Numbered from the stretch's first letter, positions 43,767 to 54,193 are shown. The stretch is 64,000 nucleotides of DNA from an uncultured Alistipes sp. (GCF_910580175.1 NZ_CAJTXD010000003.1:248001-312000); one strand, 5' to 3'. Translations and numbers: made by a program. Notes: generated by a model not told the origin, from the letters alone.

Positions 43767-44666
43767 ATGAAACCTACGCTTTTTGTATTGGCGGCCGGCA
43801 TGGGGTCGCGTTATGGCGGTCTCAAACAATTGGACGGTCTCGGCCCCCATGGGGAGACCATCATGGATTATTCGATTTTCGATGCCGTCCGCAGCGGCTT
43901 CGGCAAAGTGGTCTTCGTCATCCGCAAGGATTTCGAGCAGGATTTCCGCGAAAAGGTGCTCTCGAAATACGAGAACCACGTTGCGGTGGAGATCGTTTTC
44001 CAATCGGTCGATGCGTTGCCCGAAGGTTTCGTGTGTCCGGAGGGCCGTACCAAGCCGTGGGGCACGAACCACGCCGTGCTGATGGGCAAGGAGGCGATCC
44101 GCGAGCCGTTCGCTGTCATCAATGCCGATGACTTCTACGGCCGCGACGGCTTCCGTGTGCTGGCCGAGTGGCTCTCGAAGGCCTCGGGCGAAAATCGCTA
44201 TTGCATGGTGGGCTACCGCGTGGGCAACACGCTTTCGGAGAGCGGCACCGTGTCGCGCGGCATCTGCTGCACCGACTCCCAGGGCTATCTGACCGGCGTC
44301 GTGGAGCGTACCGACATCGCGCGCATCGACGGCAAGATCACTTTCACGGGCGACGACGGCCGCCCTGCGACCACCGACGACACGACGCCCGTGTCGATGA
44401 ACATGTGGGGCTTCACGCCCGATTATTTCCGCTATTCGGAGGAGGCTTTCAAGGCGTTTCTGGCCGAAAACATCGACAAGCCCAAGTGCGAGTTCTACAT
44501 TCCCTACGTGGTCAACGAATTGATCGTCGGCGGCAAGGCGACGGTCGAAGTGCTCGACACCACGGCCAAGTGGTTCGGCGTGACCTATGCCGAAGACCGG
44601 CAGGGCGTGGTCGACAAGATTCGCGAGTTGGTTGCGGCCGGCGAATACCCCGAGAAGCTGTGGTAG
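43767..44666 (+). CDS. Sugar-phosphate nucleotidyltransferase-like protein
   Basis: A 299-residue NTP-transferase fold protein. The nucleotide-binding loop is LAAGMGSRYGGLKQLDGLGPHGE (shown in part), followed by KPWGTNHAVLMGKEAI and FAVINADDFYGRDGF, whose Asp pair should bind the metal. Family members are annotated only as nucleotidyltransferases. Placement directly after galK and galE in one unit, ending at a terminator, suggests it acts on a galactose-derived sugar phosphate, perhaps making UDP-galactose from UTP. This is inferred from context. Confidence 0.87.
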   Translation: MKPTLFVLAAGMGSRYGGLKQLDGLGPHGETIMDYSIFDAVRSGFGKVVFVIRKDFEQDFREKVLSKYENHVAVEIVFQSVDALPEGFVCPEGRTKPWGTNHAVLMGKEAIREPFAVINADDFYGRDGFRVLAEWLSKASGENRYCMVGYRVGNTLSESGTVSRGICCTDSQGYLTGVVERTDIARIDGKITFTGDDGRPATTDDTTPVSMNMWGFTPDYFRYSEEAFKAFLAENIDKPKCEFYIPYVVNELIVGGKATVEVLDTTAKWFGVTYAEDRQGVVDKIRELVAAGEYPEKLW

Positions 44667-44698
44667 CCGCCAGGCAGGGAAAGCAGCATCTGTTGACG

Positions 44699-44733
44699 CA
44701 AGACCCGGAGGAGATGCTCCGGGTCTTGTTTTA
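44699..44733. terminator. Terminator ending the galactose unit and the opposing gene
   Basis: Stem CAAGACCCGGAG / CTCCGGGTCTTG (12 bp) with a six-base loop and TTTTATT after it on the plus strand. It also lies at the end of the converging minus-strand gene. Confidence 0.85.
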
Positions 44734-45336
44734 TTCTGCCGGTTTGCCGTTGTAGATGAACCGGGCCAGGCCGTAGATGTAGCGCCGGAAGCCCGGACGA
44801 TAAGCCAGCAGACGGTCGAACCATCCGAGGTGTCGGCCGGTCAGGCGCACCACGATACCTACGTAGAACATGGCGAAGAGCGTGCCGATGCCTACGATGT
44901 GCCACTGCCACGCTCCGAAAAAGAGATAGCAAGCCGCTATGCCGAGGGCCACGAGCAGGATGTCGACTGCGATTTTTACCTTGGGGAAGTCGATGCCCGT
45001 CGTTCGGCTGACAGCGACGGGAAATCCCTCGCCGGGCATGGTCACGCTGCCGCAGCGCACTTCGAGCGCGATGCCGATGCCGAGCAGGGTGCAGCCGGTT
45101 GCCTGGGCCAGCGCCTGCTGCCAGAGACCGACGGGCATGAGCCACGAGGTAAGCCGCATGTTCACGTCGATGAGCATGCCGAAGAGGAAGCCGATGACCA
45201 GCTGGAACAACTGCACCCAGATGACGCTCGAACCCAGCATCGAACGCACGCAGACGGCTACGCCTACGGTCATGACGAACAGCGACAAAAGCAACAGCAG
45301 ATGCTGCCAGCAAAAGGAAACGATTTTTTCTTTCAT
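44731..45336 (-). CDS. YczE/YitT-like membrane protein, possibly shortened
   Basis: A 201-residue protein with about five helices. It resembles the YczE/DUF6198 family: N-terminal LLLLLSLFVMTVGVAVCVRSMLGSS, then LFQLVIGFLFGMLIDVNM, TGCTLLGIGIALEVRC and the signature VTMPGEGFPVAVSRTTGIDFPKVKIAVDILLV. In relatives as I recall them, about 40 residues (a helical hairpin) separate the LGSS-equivalent from the LLQIPxSxLFG segment; here they are nearly adjacent. The ATG at 45336 is preferred to a GTG at 45348. It follows prfC closely. Function is unknown. Confidence 0.75.
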   Translation of the reverse strand: MKEKIVSFCWQHLLLLLSLFVMTVGVAVCVRSMLGSSVIWVQLFQLVIGFLFGMLIDVNMRLTSWLMPVGLWQQALAQATGCTLLGIGIALEVRCGSVTMPGEGFPVAVSRTTGIDFPKVKIAVDILLVALGIAACYLFFGAWQWHIVGIGTLFAMFYVGIVVRLTGRHLGWFDRLLAYRPGFRRYIYGLARFIYNGKPAE

Positions 45337-45352
45337 GATGCGTTTCACCTGA

Positions 45353-46936
45353 TCAGAACTCGCTGGCGAACGAGAACCGGATATCCTTGAAGTTCTCCTG
45401 CGCCAGGGTCAGTGCATAGCTCGTATCGGCCAGGAAGACGTCGCGGCCGTGCTTGTCGACGGCCATGTTGGTGTGCTTGCGTTTCTTGAAGTCGGCCAGC
45501 TGCGCGGCGTTGTCGCTCTCGATCCAGCAGGCTTTGTAGATCGAAATCGGTTCCCAGCGGCACGAAGCATTGTATTCGTGCTCCAGTCGGTATTGGATCA
45601 CTTCGAACTGGAGCGCACCCACCGTGCCGATGATCTTGCGGCCGTTGAGGGAGCTGGTGAAGAGCTGCGCCACACCCTCGTCCATGAGTTGGTCGATGCC
45701 CTTGGCCAGCTGCTTGAACTTCATCGGGTCGGCATTCTCGATATAGCGGAACTGCTCGGGCGCGAACGACGGGATGCCCGTGAACTTGAGCGCTTCGCCT
45801 TCGGTAAAGGTGTCGCCGATCTTGAAGTTGCCCGTGTCGTGCAGACCCACGATGTCGCCCGGGAAAGCGGTGTCGATGACCGATTTTTTTTCGGCCATGA
45901 AAGCTGTCGGCGACGAGAATTTCATTTGCTTGCCGCTGCGCACGTGGAGGTAGTTCTTGTTGCGCTCGAACGTGCCGGAGCATATCTTCAGAAAGGCGAT
46001 GCGGTCGCGGTGGTTGGGGTCCATGTTGGCGTGGATCTTAAAGACGAACCCCGTCATTTTCCCCTCCTGCGGTTCGACGGTGCGGGTCTCGGTCGGCGCC
46101 GGGCGCGGCGAGGGGGCGATGCGCACGAAGCATTCGAGCAGCTCGCGCACGCCGAAGTTGTTGACCGCCGAGCCGAAGAATACGGGCGCCAGCTCGCCCC
46201 GCAGGTAGGCGTCGCGGTCGAACGGGTCGTAGACGCCCTCGACCAACTCGACGTCCTGCCGCAGCTGCTCGGCGAATTTCTCGCCGATATGCCCGGATAG
46301 TTCGGGCGCTCCGAGGTCGGAAATCTCCACGGTCGAGGCGTCTGCCGTCTGCTTCTCGTCGGAAGTAAAGAGCGAGAGTTTCTTCTCGTAGAGGTTGTAG
46401 ACCCCCTTGAAGGTCGGGCCGTTGGATATGGGGAACGCCAGGGGCCGCACGCGGATGCGCAGTTCGCGCTCCACCTCGTCCAGCAGGTCGAAAGGTTCCT
46501 TGGAGGGGCGGTCGAGCTTGTTGATGAAGACGATGACGGGCGTTCGGCGCATGCGGCACACCTCCATGAGCTTGCGCGTCTGTGCCTCGACGCCCTTGGC
46601 GCCGTCGATGACGATGATGACCGAGTCGACGGCCGTGAGCGTGCGGTAGGTGTCCTCGGCGAAGTCTTCGTGGCCGGGCGTGTCGAGGATGTTGATCTTG
46701 CAGCCGGCGTATTCGAAACCCATGACGGCCGTGGCGACCGAGATGCCGCGCTGCCGCTCGATCTCCATGAAGTCGGAGGTGGCGCCTTTCTTGATCTTGT
46801 TGCTCTTGACGGCGCCGGCCACGTGGATGGCGCCGCCGAAGAGGAGCAGTTTTTCGGTCAGGGTCGTTTTACCCGCGTCGGGGTGGGCGATTACCGCAAA
46901 AGTGCGGCGGCGGAGTATTTCGTCGTGTAAAGCCAT
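45353..46936 (-). CDS. prfC: Peptide chain release factor 3
   Basis: RF3, 527 residues, is the GTPase that recycles RF1/RF2 from the ribosome. G motifs: [15 protein letters not shown] (G1), [13 protein letters not shown] (G2 region), [14 protein letters not shown] (G3) and [20 protein letters not shown] (G4). Domain II and III follow with [21 protein letters not shown] and [15 protein letters not shown]. Length is typical. It starts 4 bases after the nadB stop, so the two are one unit. Confidence 0.96.
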   Translation of the reverse strand: MALHDEILRRRTFAVIAHPDAGKTTLTEKLLLFGGAIHVAGAVKSNKIKKGATSDFMEIERQRGISVATAVMGFEYAGCKINILDTPGHEDFAEDTYRTLTAVDSVIIVIDGAKGVEAQTRKLMEVCRMRRTPVIVFINKLDRPSKEPFDLLDEVERELRIRVRPLAFPISNGPTFKGVYNLYEKKLSLFTSDEKQTADASTVEISDLGAPELSGHIGEKFAEQLRQDVELVEGVYDPFDRDAYLRGELAPVFFGSAVNNFGVRELLECFVRIAPSPRPAPTETRTVEPQEGKMTGFVFKIHANMDPNHRDRIAFLKICSGTFERNKNYLHVRSGKQMKFSSPTAFMAEKKSVIDTAFPGDIVGLHDTGNFKIGDTFTEGEALKFTGIPSFAPEQFRYIENADPMKFKQLAKGIDQLMDEGVAQLFTSSLNGRKIIGTVGALQFEVIQYRLEHEYNASCRWEPISIYKACWIESDNAAQLADFKKRKHTNMAVDKHGRDVFLADTSYALTLAQENFKDIRFSFASEF

Positions 46937-46940
46937 ATTA

Positions 46941-48491
46941 TTAAATATAGTCCATGTTGTAGTGGCAGCCCACCGACTCCTTGATTTCGCGGCCCTGCTT
47001 GATGACCAGATAGGCCACGGCGATCATGTTGCGCAGTTCGCACAGGTCGCGGTTGGGTTTGGTCTTGCTGTAGAGTTCCTCGGTCTCTTCGTAGAGGGTC
47101 GACAGGCGCCGCATGGCGCGTTTGAGCGAGAGGTTCGACCGCACGATGCCGACGTAGTTGGACATGATGGTCTGCATCTCGCGCTTCGACTGGATGATCA
47201 TCAGCATCTCCTCGGTGTGCTGCGTGCCCTCGAAATCCCAGTCGGGGATGCCCTCCTGGAACTCTGCCTTGCTAAGCTGCGCCGCGGCATGGCGGGCGGC
47301 CCGGTCGGCGTAGACCACCGCTTCGATGAGCGAATTCGAAGCCAGGCGGTTGGCGCCGTGCAGCCCCGTGCAGGAGGTCTCGCCCAGGGCATAGAGACGT
47401 CGGACGGAGGTCTGTCCGTCGGTGTCGACCTTCACGCCGCCGCAGCAGTAGTGCGCCGCCGGGGTCACGGGAATCAGGTCGGAGGTAATGTCGATGCCGA
47501 TGGACTTGCACTTCTCGTAGATGTTGGGGAAGTGGCTCCGCACGGCAGCGGGGTCTTTGTGCGTGACGTCCAGGTAGACGAAATCTTCGCCCCGGCGTGT
47601 CATTTCGCTATATATGGCCCGGGCCACCACGTCGCGGGGGGCCAGCGACTTCATGGGGTGGTACTTGTCCATGAATTCCTCGCCCGATTGCAGGCGCAGG
47701 ATGGCACCGAAGCCGCGCATAGCTTCGGTTATGAGGAAGTTGGGCTTCTCGCCCGGGTTGTAGAGCGTGGTGGGGTGGAACTGGATGAACTCCATGTTTT
47801 CGGTCAGCGCCTTGGCCCGGTGGCACATGGCGATGCCGTCGCCCGTCGCTACGACGGGGTTCGAGGTCGTGGAGTAGATGTTGCCGCAGCCGCCCGTCGC
47901 CACGATGGTAAATTTCGCCAGCATGGTTTCGATCTCGTTGGTGCGTTCGTTGAGCACGTAGGCTCCGAAGCAGGCCAGACCGCGGGTGTGGCGCGTGACG
48001 AATTCGCCCAGGTGGTGCTGCGTCAAAAGGTCGATGGCGAAGCGATGTTCGAGCACCGTGATGTTCGGGTGGCTGCGTACCGATTCGATGAGCGCCCGTT
48101 CGATTTCGGCGCCCGTGAGGTCTTCGTGGTGGAGGATGCGGTGTTCGGAGTGGCCGCCTTCGCGGTTGAGTTCGAACCGTCCGTCGGGTGTCTTGTCGAA
48201 GCGCGTGCCCCAGGCGATCAGGTCGCCGATCAGCTCGGGAGCGCTCCGTACGACCAGTTCGACGGCTTCCTGACGGCACTTTCCGGCTCCGCAGACCAGC
48301 GTGTCGCCGATGTGCTTCTCGAACGTGTCGGGGGCGTAGGTTACCGAGCAGATGCCGCCTTGGGCGTAGTTGGTGTTGCATTCCTTGATTTCGCCCTTGG
48401 TCACGACGGTAACGTGTCCGTGGGCGGCGGCTTTCAGCGCGAACGAAAGACCTGCGGCGCCGGAACCGATGACCAAAAAGTCGGTTTTCAT
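46941..48491 (-). CDS. nadB: L-aspartate oxidase
   Basis: NadB, 516 residues, oxidises aspartate to iminoaspartate for NAD synthesis. It has the FAD-binding start [31 protein letters not shown], the active-site region [14 protein letters not shown] [12 protein letters not shown], and [28 protein letters not shown]-terminal helical domain includes [17 protein letters not shown]. nadA and nadC are not adjacent. The promoter box TATCTTTG on the minus strand lies just upstream. Confidence 0.95.
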   Translation of the reverse strand: MKTDFLVIGSGAAGLSFALKAAAHGHVTVVTKGEIKECNTNYAQGGICSVTYAPDTFEKHIGDTLVCGAGKCRQEAVELVVRSAPELIGDLIAWGTRFDKTPDGRFELNREGGHSEHRILHHEDLTGAEIERALIESVRSHPNITVLEHRFAIDLLTQHHLGEFVTRHTRGLACFGAYVLNERTNEIETMLAKFTIVATGGCGNIYSTTSNPVVATGDGIAMCHRAKALTENMEFIQFHPTTLYNPGEKPNFLITEAMRGFGAILRLQSGEEFMDKYHPMKSLAPRDVVARAIYSEMTRRGEDFVYLDVTHKDPAAVRSHFPNIYEKCKSIGIDITSDLIPVTPAAHYCCGGVKVDTDGQTSVRRLYALGETSCTGLHGANRLASNSLIEAVVYADRAARHAAAQLSKAEFQEGIPDWDFEGTQHTEEMLMIIQSKREMQTIMSNYVGIVRSNLSLKRAMRRLSTLYEETEELYSKTKPNRDLCELRNMIAVAYLVIKQGREIKESVGCHYNMDYI

Positions 48492-48517
48492 GGATTCGAA
48501 CCTTTTTTAAAGCGTTG

Positions 48518-48553
48518 CAAAGATACGAATAAAGTATTTAAAATGTAACTTTG
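48518..48553. promoter_or_regulatory. Divergent -7 boxes for nadB (-) and queA (+)
   Basis: CAAAGATA at 48518-48525 reads TATCTTTG on the minus strand (nadB). TAACTTTG at 48546-48553 is the plus-strand box (queA, ATG at 48576). The boxes are 20 bases apart, so each would fall where the -33 element of the other promoter should be. Confidence 0.6.
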
Positions 48554-48575
48554 CGGCACGATCAAGAACGAAATT

Positions 48576-49787
48576 ATGGAACGGCATATAGCGATCGAAA
48601 ATTATTGTTACGAGCTGCCCGAGGAGCGGATCGCCAAATTTCCCCTCGCGGAACGGAGCGCGTCGAAACTGCTGGTGTGGCGCGCCGGGGCGATCGGGGA
48701 GCGGCGTTTCGCGCAGATAGGCGACGTGCTTCCGGCCGGGGAGCTGCTGGTGTTCAACGACACCAAAGTGATTCGTGCCCGCATCATCATGCACAAACCC
48801 ACGGGCGCCCGCATCGAGGTGTTCTGCCTCGAACCTCATGCTCCGGCCGACTACGAACGGGCGTTCGCCGTGACGGGCAGCTGCGAGTGGTCGTGCGTCG
48901 TAGGCAATGTGAAGAAATGGAAAGACGGCCCCGTGCAGATCGATTTCGAGTATGACGGGCGGCCCGAGTGTCTGCGGGCTTTTTTGGTCGGCGAGAACGG
49001 CCGCGAGCGCATCGTGCGTTTCGAGTGGTCGGCGCCGCTGACGTTCGGTCGGCTGCTCGAATGCCTGGGCCGCATACCGATTCCGCCCTACCTCAACCGC
49101 GAGAGCCAAGAGATCGACAACACGCGCTACCAGACCGTTTATTCCAAGTTCGAGGGTTCGGTGGCGGCGCCTACGGCCGGACTGCACTTCACATCGGAAC
49201 TCATCGAAGCGATGAAGACGCGCGGCTTCGGGTTCGAGGAGGTCACGCTGCATGTCGGCGCCGGTACGTTCTTGCCTGTCAAGGAGCAGGACGCCGCGCG
49301 GCACCCGATGCACACCGAACATTTCGAGGTAAGGCGTTCGACGGTGGCGCGGCTGCTCGAAAAATGGGGCCATATCACGGCAGTGGGAACAACTTCGGTG
49401 CGTACGCTCGAATCGCTGGCGGCCCTGGCGTGGCGGATCCGCACGTCGGGAACACCCGATGCGGAGCGCGTGATCGGGCAGTGGGAGCTGTACGACATTC
49501 CCCACGAATTTTCGGGCCGCGATGCGCTGACCGAGCTGCTGGGCTACATGGATGCGCACGGACTCGACCGGCTGAAGGCCGCGACGCAGATCATGATTAC
49601 GCCGCTGGGCTACGAATTCCGCATCGTGAATAACATAGTTACCAATTTCCACCAGCCTTCCTCTACGCTGCTGCTGCTTGTAGCGGCCTACGTGGGCGAC
49701 GACTGGCGGCGCATCTACGACTACGCCCTTTCGCACGATTTCCGTTTTCTGAGCTACGGCGACTCGTCGGTGCTGATGCGGGATTGA
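48576..49787 (+). CDS. queA: S-adenosylmethionine:tRNA ribosyltransferase-isomerase
   Basis: QueA, 403 residues, transfers ribose from SAM to preQ1-tRNA, giving epoxyqueuosine. Motifs: YELPEERIAKFPLAERSASKLL, LVFNDTKVIRARI, PYLNRESQEIDNTRYQTVYSK, SVAAPTAGLHFTSELI and LHVGAGTFLPV. The C-terminus has NFHQPSSTLLLLVAAYVGDDW and the Bacteroidetes-type end FLSYGDSSVL. It is longer than the E. coli enzyme (about 356) because of an insertion around residues 90-140. It is followed by a strong terminator. tgt for the preceding step is also in the window. Confidence 0.95.
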   Translation: MERHIAIENYCYELPEERIAKFPLAERSASKLLVWRAGAIGERRFAQIGDVLPAGELLVFNDTKVIRARIIMHKPTGARIEVFCLEPHAPADYERAFAVTGSCEWSCVVGNVKKWKDGPVQIDFEYDGRPECLRAFLVGENGRERIVRFEWSAPLTFGRLLECLGRIPIPPYLNRESQEIDNTRYQTVYSKFEGSVAAPTAGLHFTSELIEAMKTRGFGFEEVTLHVGAGTFLPVKEQDAARHPMHTEHFEVRRSTVARLLEKWGHITAVGTTSVRTLESLAALAWRIRTSGTPDAERVIGQWELYDIPHEFSGRDALTELLGYMDAHGLDRLKAATQIMITPLGYEFRIVNNIVTNFHQPSSTLLLLVAAYVGDDWRRIYDYALSHDFRFLSYGDSSVLMRD

Positions 49788-49804
49788 CCGGGAATCCGGG
49801 CAAA

Positions 49805-49844
49805 ACGAGAGGGACGTTCCTTACAATGGAACGTCCCTCTTTTG
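49805..49844. terminator. Terminator between queA and the barrel gene
   Basis: Stem AGAGGGACGTTCC / GGAACGTCCCTCT (13 bp) with a seven-base loop; T-rich on the plus side and AAAA on the minus side. It lies between convergent genes. Confidence 0.87.
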
Positions 49845-49858
49845 TTGTCGGGCGGGAT

Positions 49859-50461
49859 TTAGAAGTTGTAGCCTACGCTGATGGAGAAGCAGCTGTTGCG
49901 CAGCGTGCCCTCGCCGTCGCTCTCCTTTAAAAGATTCAGGCAGCCGATGTCGTAGCCCAGTCCGAAGTAGATGCGCTTCCAGACGACGCCCGCACCCAGA
50001 CGCACGCCCAGGTCAGAGCGTTTCAGTTCGCCGTCGCTGCCGAAGATGTCGAACTTTGCATCTTCGAATTTCGCCTTGCCGCCGATGCCGATACCGTAGT
50101 AAAGGCCTGCGAAGGGTTGGATTGTAACCACGTCTTTGATGTTGAAGTGGTAGTTTACCAACACGGGAATTTGCAGATAGGAAGGACGGAAACTCACGCC
50201 CTCGATTTTGCCGCCGCGGCTCGAAAAGGCGAGACCGGTTTCAAGGTAGAAAGGCAGTTTGCCGGAGAGCAGGATCTGGTCGGAAACGGCGATGTGGAAC
50301 GCAGCCCGGGATTTGGAGCCGATGGATACGCCCTCGGCCGAAATCGAATAGTTCGACAGGTTGAGACCGGCGCGGACCCCCAGGATGTTCTTTTTGAAAC
50401 TTTGTGCCGAAACGGCGTTCGCCAACAGGATGGCGGTCATGATAAGTAATGCTTTTCTCAT
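49859..50461 (-). CDS. Outer-membrane beta-barrel protein
   Basis: A 200-residue protein with a signal peptide (MRKALLIMTAILLANAVSAQ) and eight or so amphipathic strands. Segments include ILGVRAGLNLSNYSISAEG, LPFYLETGLAFSSRGG, LQIPVLVNYHFNI, VVTIQPFAGLYYGIGIGG and the last strand NSCFSISVGYNF with terminal Phe. It fits the OMP_b-brl_2/OmpX-like group of small barrels. Ligand is unknown. Its promoter contains a nine-base G run (see findings), which might make expression variable. Confidence 0.83.
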   Translation of the reverse strand: MRKALLIMTAILLANAVSAQSFKKNILGVRAGLNLSNYSISAEGVSIGSKSRAAFHIAVSDQILLSGKLPFYLETGLAFSSRGGKIEGVSFRPSYLQIPVLVNYHFNIKDVVTIQPFAGLYYGIGIGGKAKFEDAKFDIFGSDGELKRSDLGVRLGAGVVWKRIYFGLGYDIGCLNLLKESDGEGTLRNSCFSISVGYNF

Positions 50462-50492
50462 GATTTAAGGGATTTTTGGGTTGTTCGTGTGG

Positions 50493-50534
50493 CAAATATA
50501 GATAAAAATCCCCCCCCCATTTTTTGCGGACAAA
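50493..50534 (-). promoter_or_regulatory. Promoter of the barrel gene containing a G9 tract
   Basis: On the minus strand the -7 box TATATTTG is the complement of 50493-50500. Nine consecutive G (C at 50510-50518) lie upstream, and the nearest TTTTG is at the complement of 50530-50534. The distance is 30 bases instead of about 20. This region and the eno leader fill the 476-base gap 50462-50937, which I otherwise find empty of genes. Confidence 0.55.
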
Positions 50535-50778
50535 ATGCAACATTGGTTTTTATATTGCTGATTTTCAATCATGTGTGTTGTCGGTTGAAAAAGCTGTGCC
50601 GGGCGGCTTTGTGAAGCGGGGGCGACGATCGGACGGTAGGGAAGTTTGCAGCCGACACGGCCGCGTCGTTGTCCGGCAGACTTTGCCGAATGCTTGTCCG
50701 GCTTCCGGTTGCGGTCTTCGTTTGCAGCCGATGCGTGAAAAAAATAACAGCGGACATCCGCAATTCGCAATTATTTTG

Positions 50779-50786
50779 TAACTTCG
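50779..50786 (+). promoter_or_regulatory. Probable -7 box of eno with a long leader
   Basis: TAACTTCG is one base from TAnnTTTG and lies about 150 bases before the eno ATG. The leader is GC-rich with several short inverted repeats, but I recognise no known riboswitch. Confidence 0.35.
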
Positions 50787-50907
50787 CGCCGCAAAGGGAC
50801 GAAGCCTGGCGACGGTGCATTCGGAGTTGTGCGGGCCGCAATCTTTGTCGGGCGGATGCCGGGGCTTGCGGAGCATGCTGCGGTCCCATGAGAACGGAAA
50901 TCCGTGA

Positions 50908-52224
<1,317 letters not shown>

Positions 52225-52245
52225 GTTCCGCACTTCAATAATCGG

Positions 52246-52280
52246 TTCCGGCAGCCTGCAACAGGCTGCCGGAATTTTTT
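52246..52280 (+). terminator. Terminator after eno
   Basis: Stem TTCCGGCAGCCTG / CAGGCTGCCGGAA (13 bp), three-base loop CAA, then TTTTTT. Confidence 0.9.
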
Positions 52281-52499
52281 GTCTGTAAAATGGCCCCGGT
52301 ATCGGCTCTTGCGCCTACTGCGGCTCTTGGCGCCATGCGGGCCGCAGCCTCCCTCGGCGGAGGCCCGCAAATGCGTGTCCCGCAGGCTGCGTCCGAAAAC
52401 CATGTTTGCCCAGTGTTTTTTTGTCGCAACCTTGGCCGCAGTCGGTTTTGATGGGACGGCGTTTTGAAATCCCGAACCGATATCGTATTTTTACCGGCG

Positions 52500-53777
52500 A
52501 TGAAAAAAAGTTGCAAGGGAATGAAAGATATTTTCACTTTCCGCGATGCAGAAAAACAGGTCGGCCCCGTGGCTTTTACGACCATGCTGAAGCCGGCCGG
52601 CTCGGCCTGTAACCTCGATTGCTGCTATTGTTATTACCTCGATAAAGCGGCACAGTATGGCGGCCGGCAAGCCGTGATGAACGACGAGCTGCTGGAACTC
52701 TATGTCCGTCAATACATCGAAGCCAACGAAGTGCCGACCGTGCAGTTTTGCTGGCATGGCGGGGAGCCGTTGTTGCTGGGCCTCGACTTTTATCGTCGGG
52801 CGACCGCGCTGCAACAGAAATATGCCGATGGCAAACGGATCGAAAACACATTGCAGACCAACGGTATGCTGGTCGACGAGGCGTGGTGCGAATTTTTCGC
52901 TGCGAACGATTTTCTGGTGGGCGTTTCGCTCGACGGCCCCGAGGATATTCACGATGCGTTCCGCATGACCCGGGGCGGGGCGCCGACGTTCGGGCGGGTA
53001 ATGGGAACGATCGGGCTGTTGCGCGACTTCGGCGTGGAATATAATACGTTGAGCGTGGCGAGCCGCCTTTGCGAGGGGCGCGGCGACGAAATCTATCGGT
53101 TCTTCCGCGATACGGTGGGCAGCCGCTACATGCAGTTCCTGCCTGCCGTGGAGCATGTCATCGACCGTCCCGGGATGCGCCGCCCGGTAATCGTTTCGCC
53201 GGATCACGAGGGGGCGCGGCTGGCCGACTGGTCGATCACGGCACAAGGTTACGGCGATTTTCTGTGCGACATTTTCGACCGATGGGTGGTAAGCGACGTG
53301 GGCCGATGCTATGTACAGCTGTTCGAAGCCACGCTGGCGCAATGGTGCGGCGTGCCTCCGGGCGTCTGTTCGATGGGCGAAACGTGCGGCGACGCGCTGG
53401 TCGTGGAGCATAACGGCGATGTTTATTCCTGCGATCACTTCGTATATCCCGCATATTTGTTGGGCAATATCCGCGAAACGCCTCTCGCCGAAATCTATCG
53501 GTCGCAGAAACGCCGCGACTTCGGACTGGCGAAGCGCAATGCGCTGCCTGCGGAGTGTCTGCGCTGCAAATATTATTTCGCCTGCCGTGGCGAATGCCCG
53601 AAACACCGGTTCGAAACGGGCGCGGACGGATGCCGCAAAAATTCGCTCTGCGAGGGCTTGATGCGCTATTTCCGCCATGCCGAACCTTATATGGATCGCA
53701 TGCGCGAATTGTTGGCCGCAAATGAATCCCCGGCGTGGGTAATGCCTTTCGCCCGGGCGAGAATGGGGCTGGAATAA
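52500..53777 (+). CDS. Anaerobic sulfatase-maturating enzyme-like radical SAM protein
   Basis: A 425-residue radical SAM/SPASM protein. The SAM cluster motif is CNLDCCYCYY near residue 40, followed by FCWHGGEPLLLGLDFY. The SPASM auxiliary-cluster cysteines appear in CSMGETCGDALVVEHNGDV (shown in part), DVYSCDHFVYP, CLRCKYYFACRGECPKHRF and NSLCEGLMRYF. This matches anSME enzymes, which oxidise an active-site Cys or Ser of sulfatases to formylglycine. No sulfatase gene is close, so the partner acts in trans. Starts at 52500 and 52521 are both plausible. A CT-rich repeat array begins right after its stop. Confidence 0.88.
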   Translation: MKKSCKGMKDIFTFRDAEKQVGPVAFTTMLKPAGSACNLDCCYCYYLDKAAQYGGRQAVMNDELLELYVRQYIEANEVPTVQFCWHGGEPLLLGLDFYRRATALQQKYADGKRIENTLQTNGMLVDEAWCEFFAANDFLVGVSLDGPEDIHDAFRMTRGGAPTFGRVMGTIGLLRDFGVEYNTLSVASRLCEGRGDEIYRFFRDTVGSRYMQFLPAVEHVIDRPGMRRPVIVSPDHEGARLADWSITAQGYGDFLCDIFDRWVVSDVGRCYVQLFEATLAQWCGVPPGVCSMGETCGDALVVEHNGDVYSCDHFVYPAYLLGNIRETPLAEIYRSQKRRDFGLAKRNALPAECLRCKYYFACRGECPKHRFETGADGCRKNSLCEGLMRYFRHAEPYMDRMRELLAANESPAWVMPFARARMGLE

Positions 53778-53778
53778 A

Positions 53779-54060
53779 GACTCGCCGAGACTATCCGAAT
53801 TTCTCCGAGTCTCCCGAGTCTTCCCGGGTTTCTCCGAGTCTTCCCGAGTCTTCCCGGGTTTCCCCGAGTCTCCCGAGTCTCCCGAGTCTCCCCGGGTTTT
53901 CCCGAGTTTTCCGGACTTTCCCCGGCTTTCCCCAAGTCTCTCCTGGGTCTTTCTGGCTCCCCGGGTTTCTCCGAGTCTCCCCGGGTTTTCCCGGGTCTTC
54001 CCGAGTTTTCCGGACTTTCCCCGGCTTTCCCTAAGTCTATCCTGGGTCTTTCTGGCTTCC
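53779..54060. repeat. CT-rich minisatellite
   Basis: About 280 bases of polypyrimidine-biased tandem sequence built from units such as CCGAGTCTTC, CCCGAGTCTC and CCCGGGTTT. A 58-base segment starting CCCGAGTTTTCCGGACTTTC occurs twice, at 53901-53958 and 54000-54057, with two or three mismatches and a period of 99 bases. The minus strand is correspondingly rich in GGG/GA runs. It lies between the anSME-like gene and tRNA-His. No gene is supported here despite open frames on both strands. Confidence 0.9.
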
Positions 54061-54160
54061 CGGGCGCAAGGGGCGTGATGTGCGCGAGGGCCTGCCGGCG
54101 GGAAAGATGCGCGGGCGGCTCGGGCGGGCGGTAAGCGCGGGCACGACTGGCTGCTGCGAA

Positions 54161-54193
54161 ATAAAAAAAGAGATTCCAGCAAAGGAATCTCTT
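54161..54193 (-). terminator. Terminator of tRNA-His
   Basis: On the minus strand, AAGAGATTCC / GGAATCTCTT (10 bp, six-base loop) followed by a run of seven T, directly after the tRNA. Confidence 0.85.

Noticed and set aside
52338..52369. GC-rich bulged hairpin in the eno to anSME-like gap
   Set aside because: The arms (GCGGGCC...GGAGGCCCGC) pair only with a bulge, there is no T tract, and no known RNA family is recognised.
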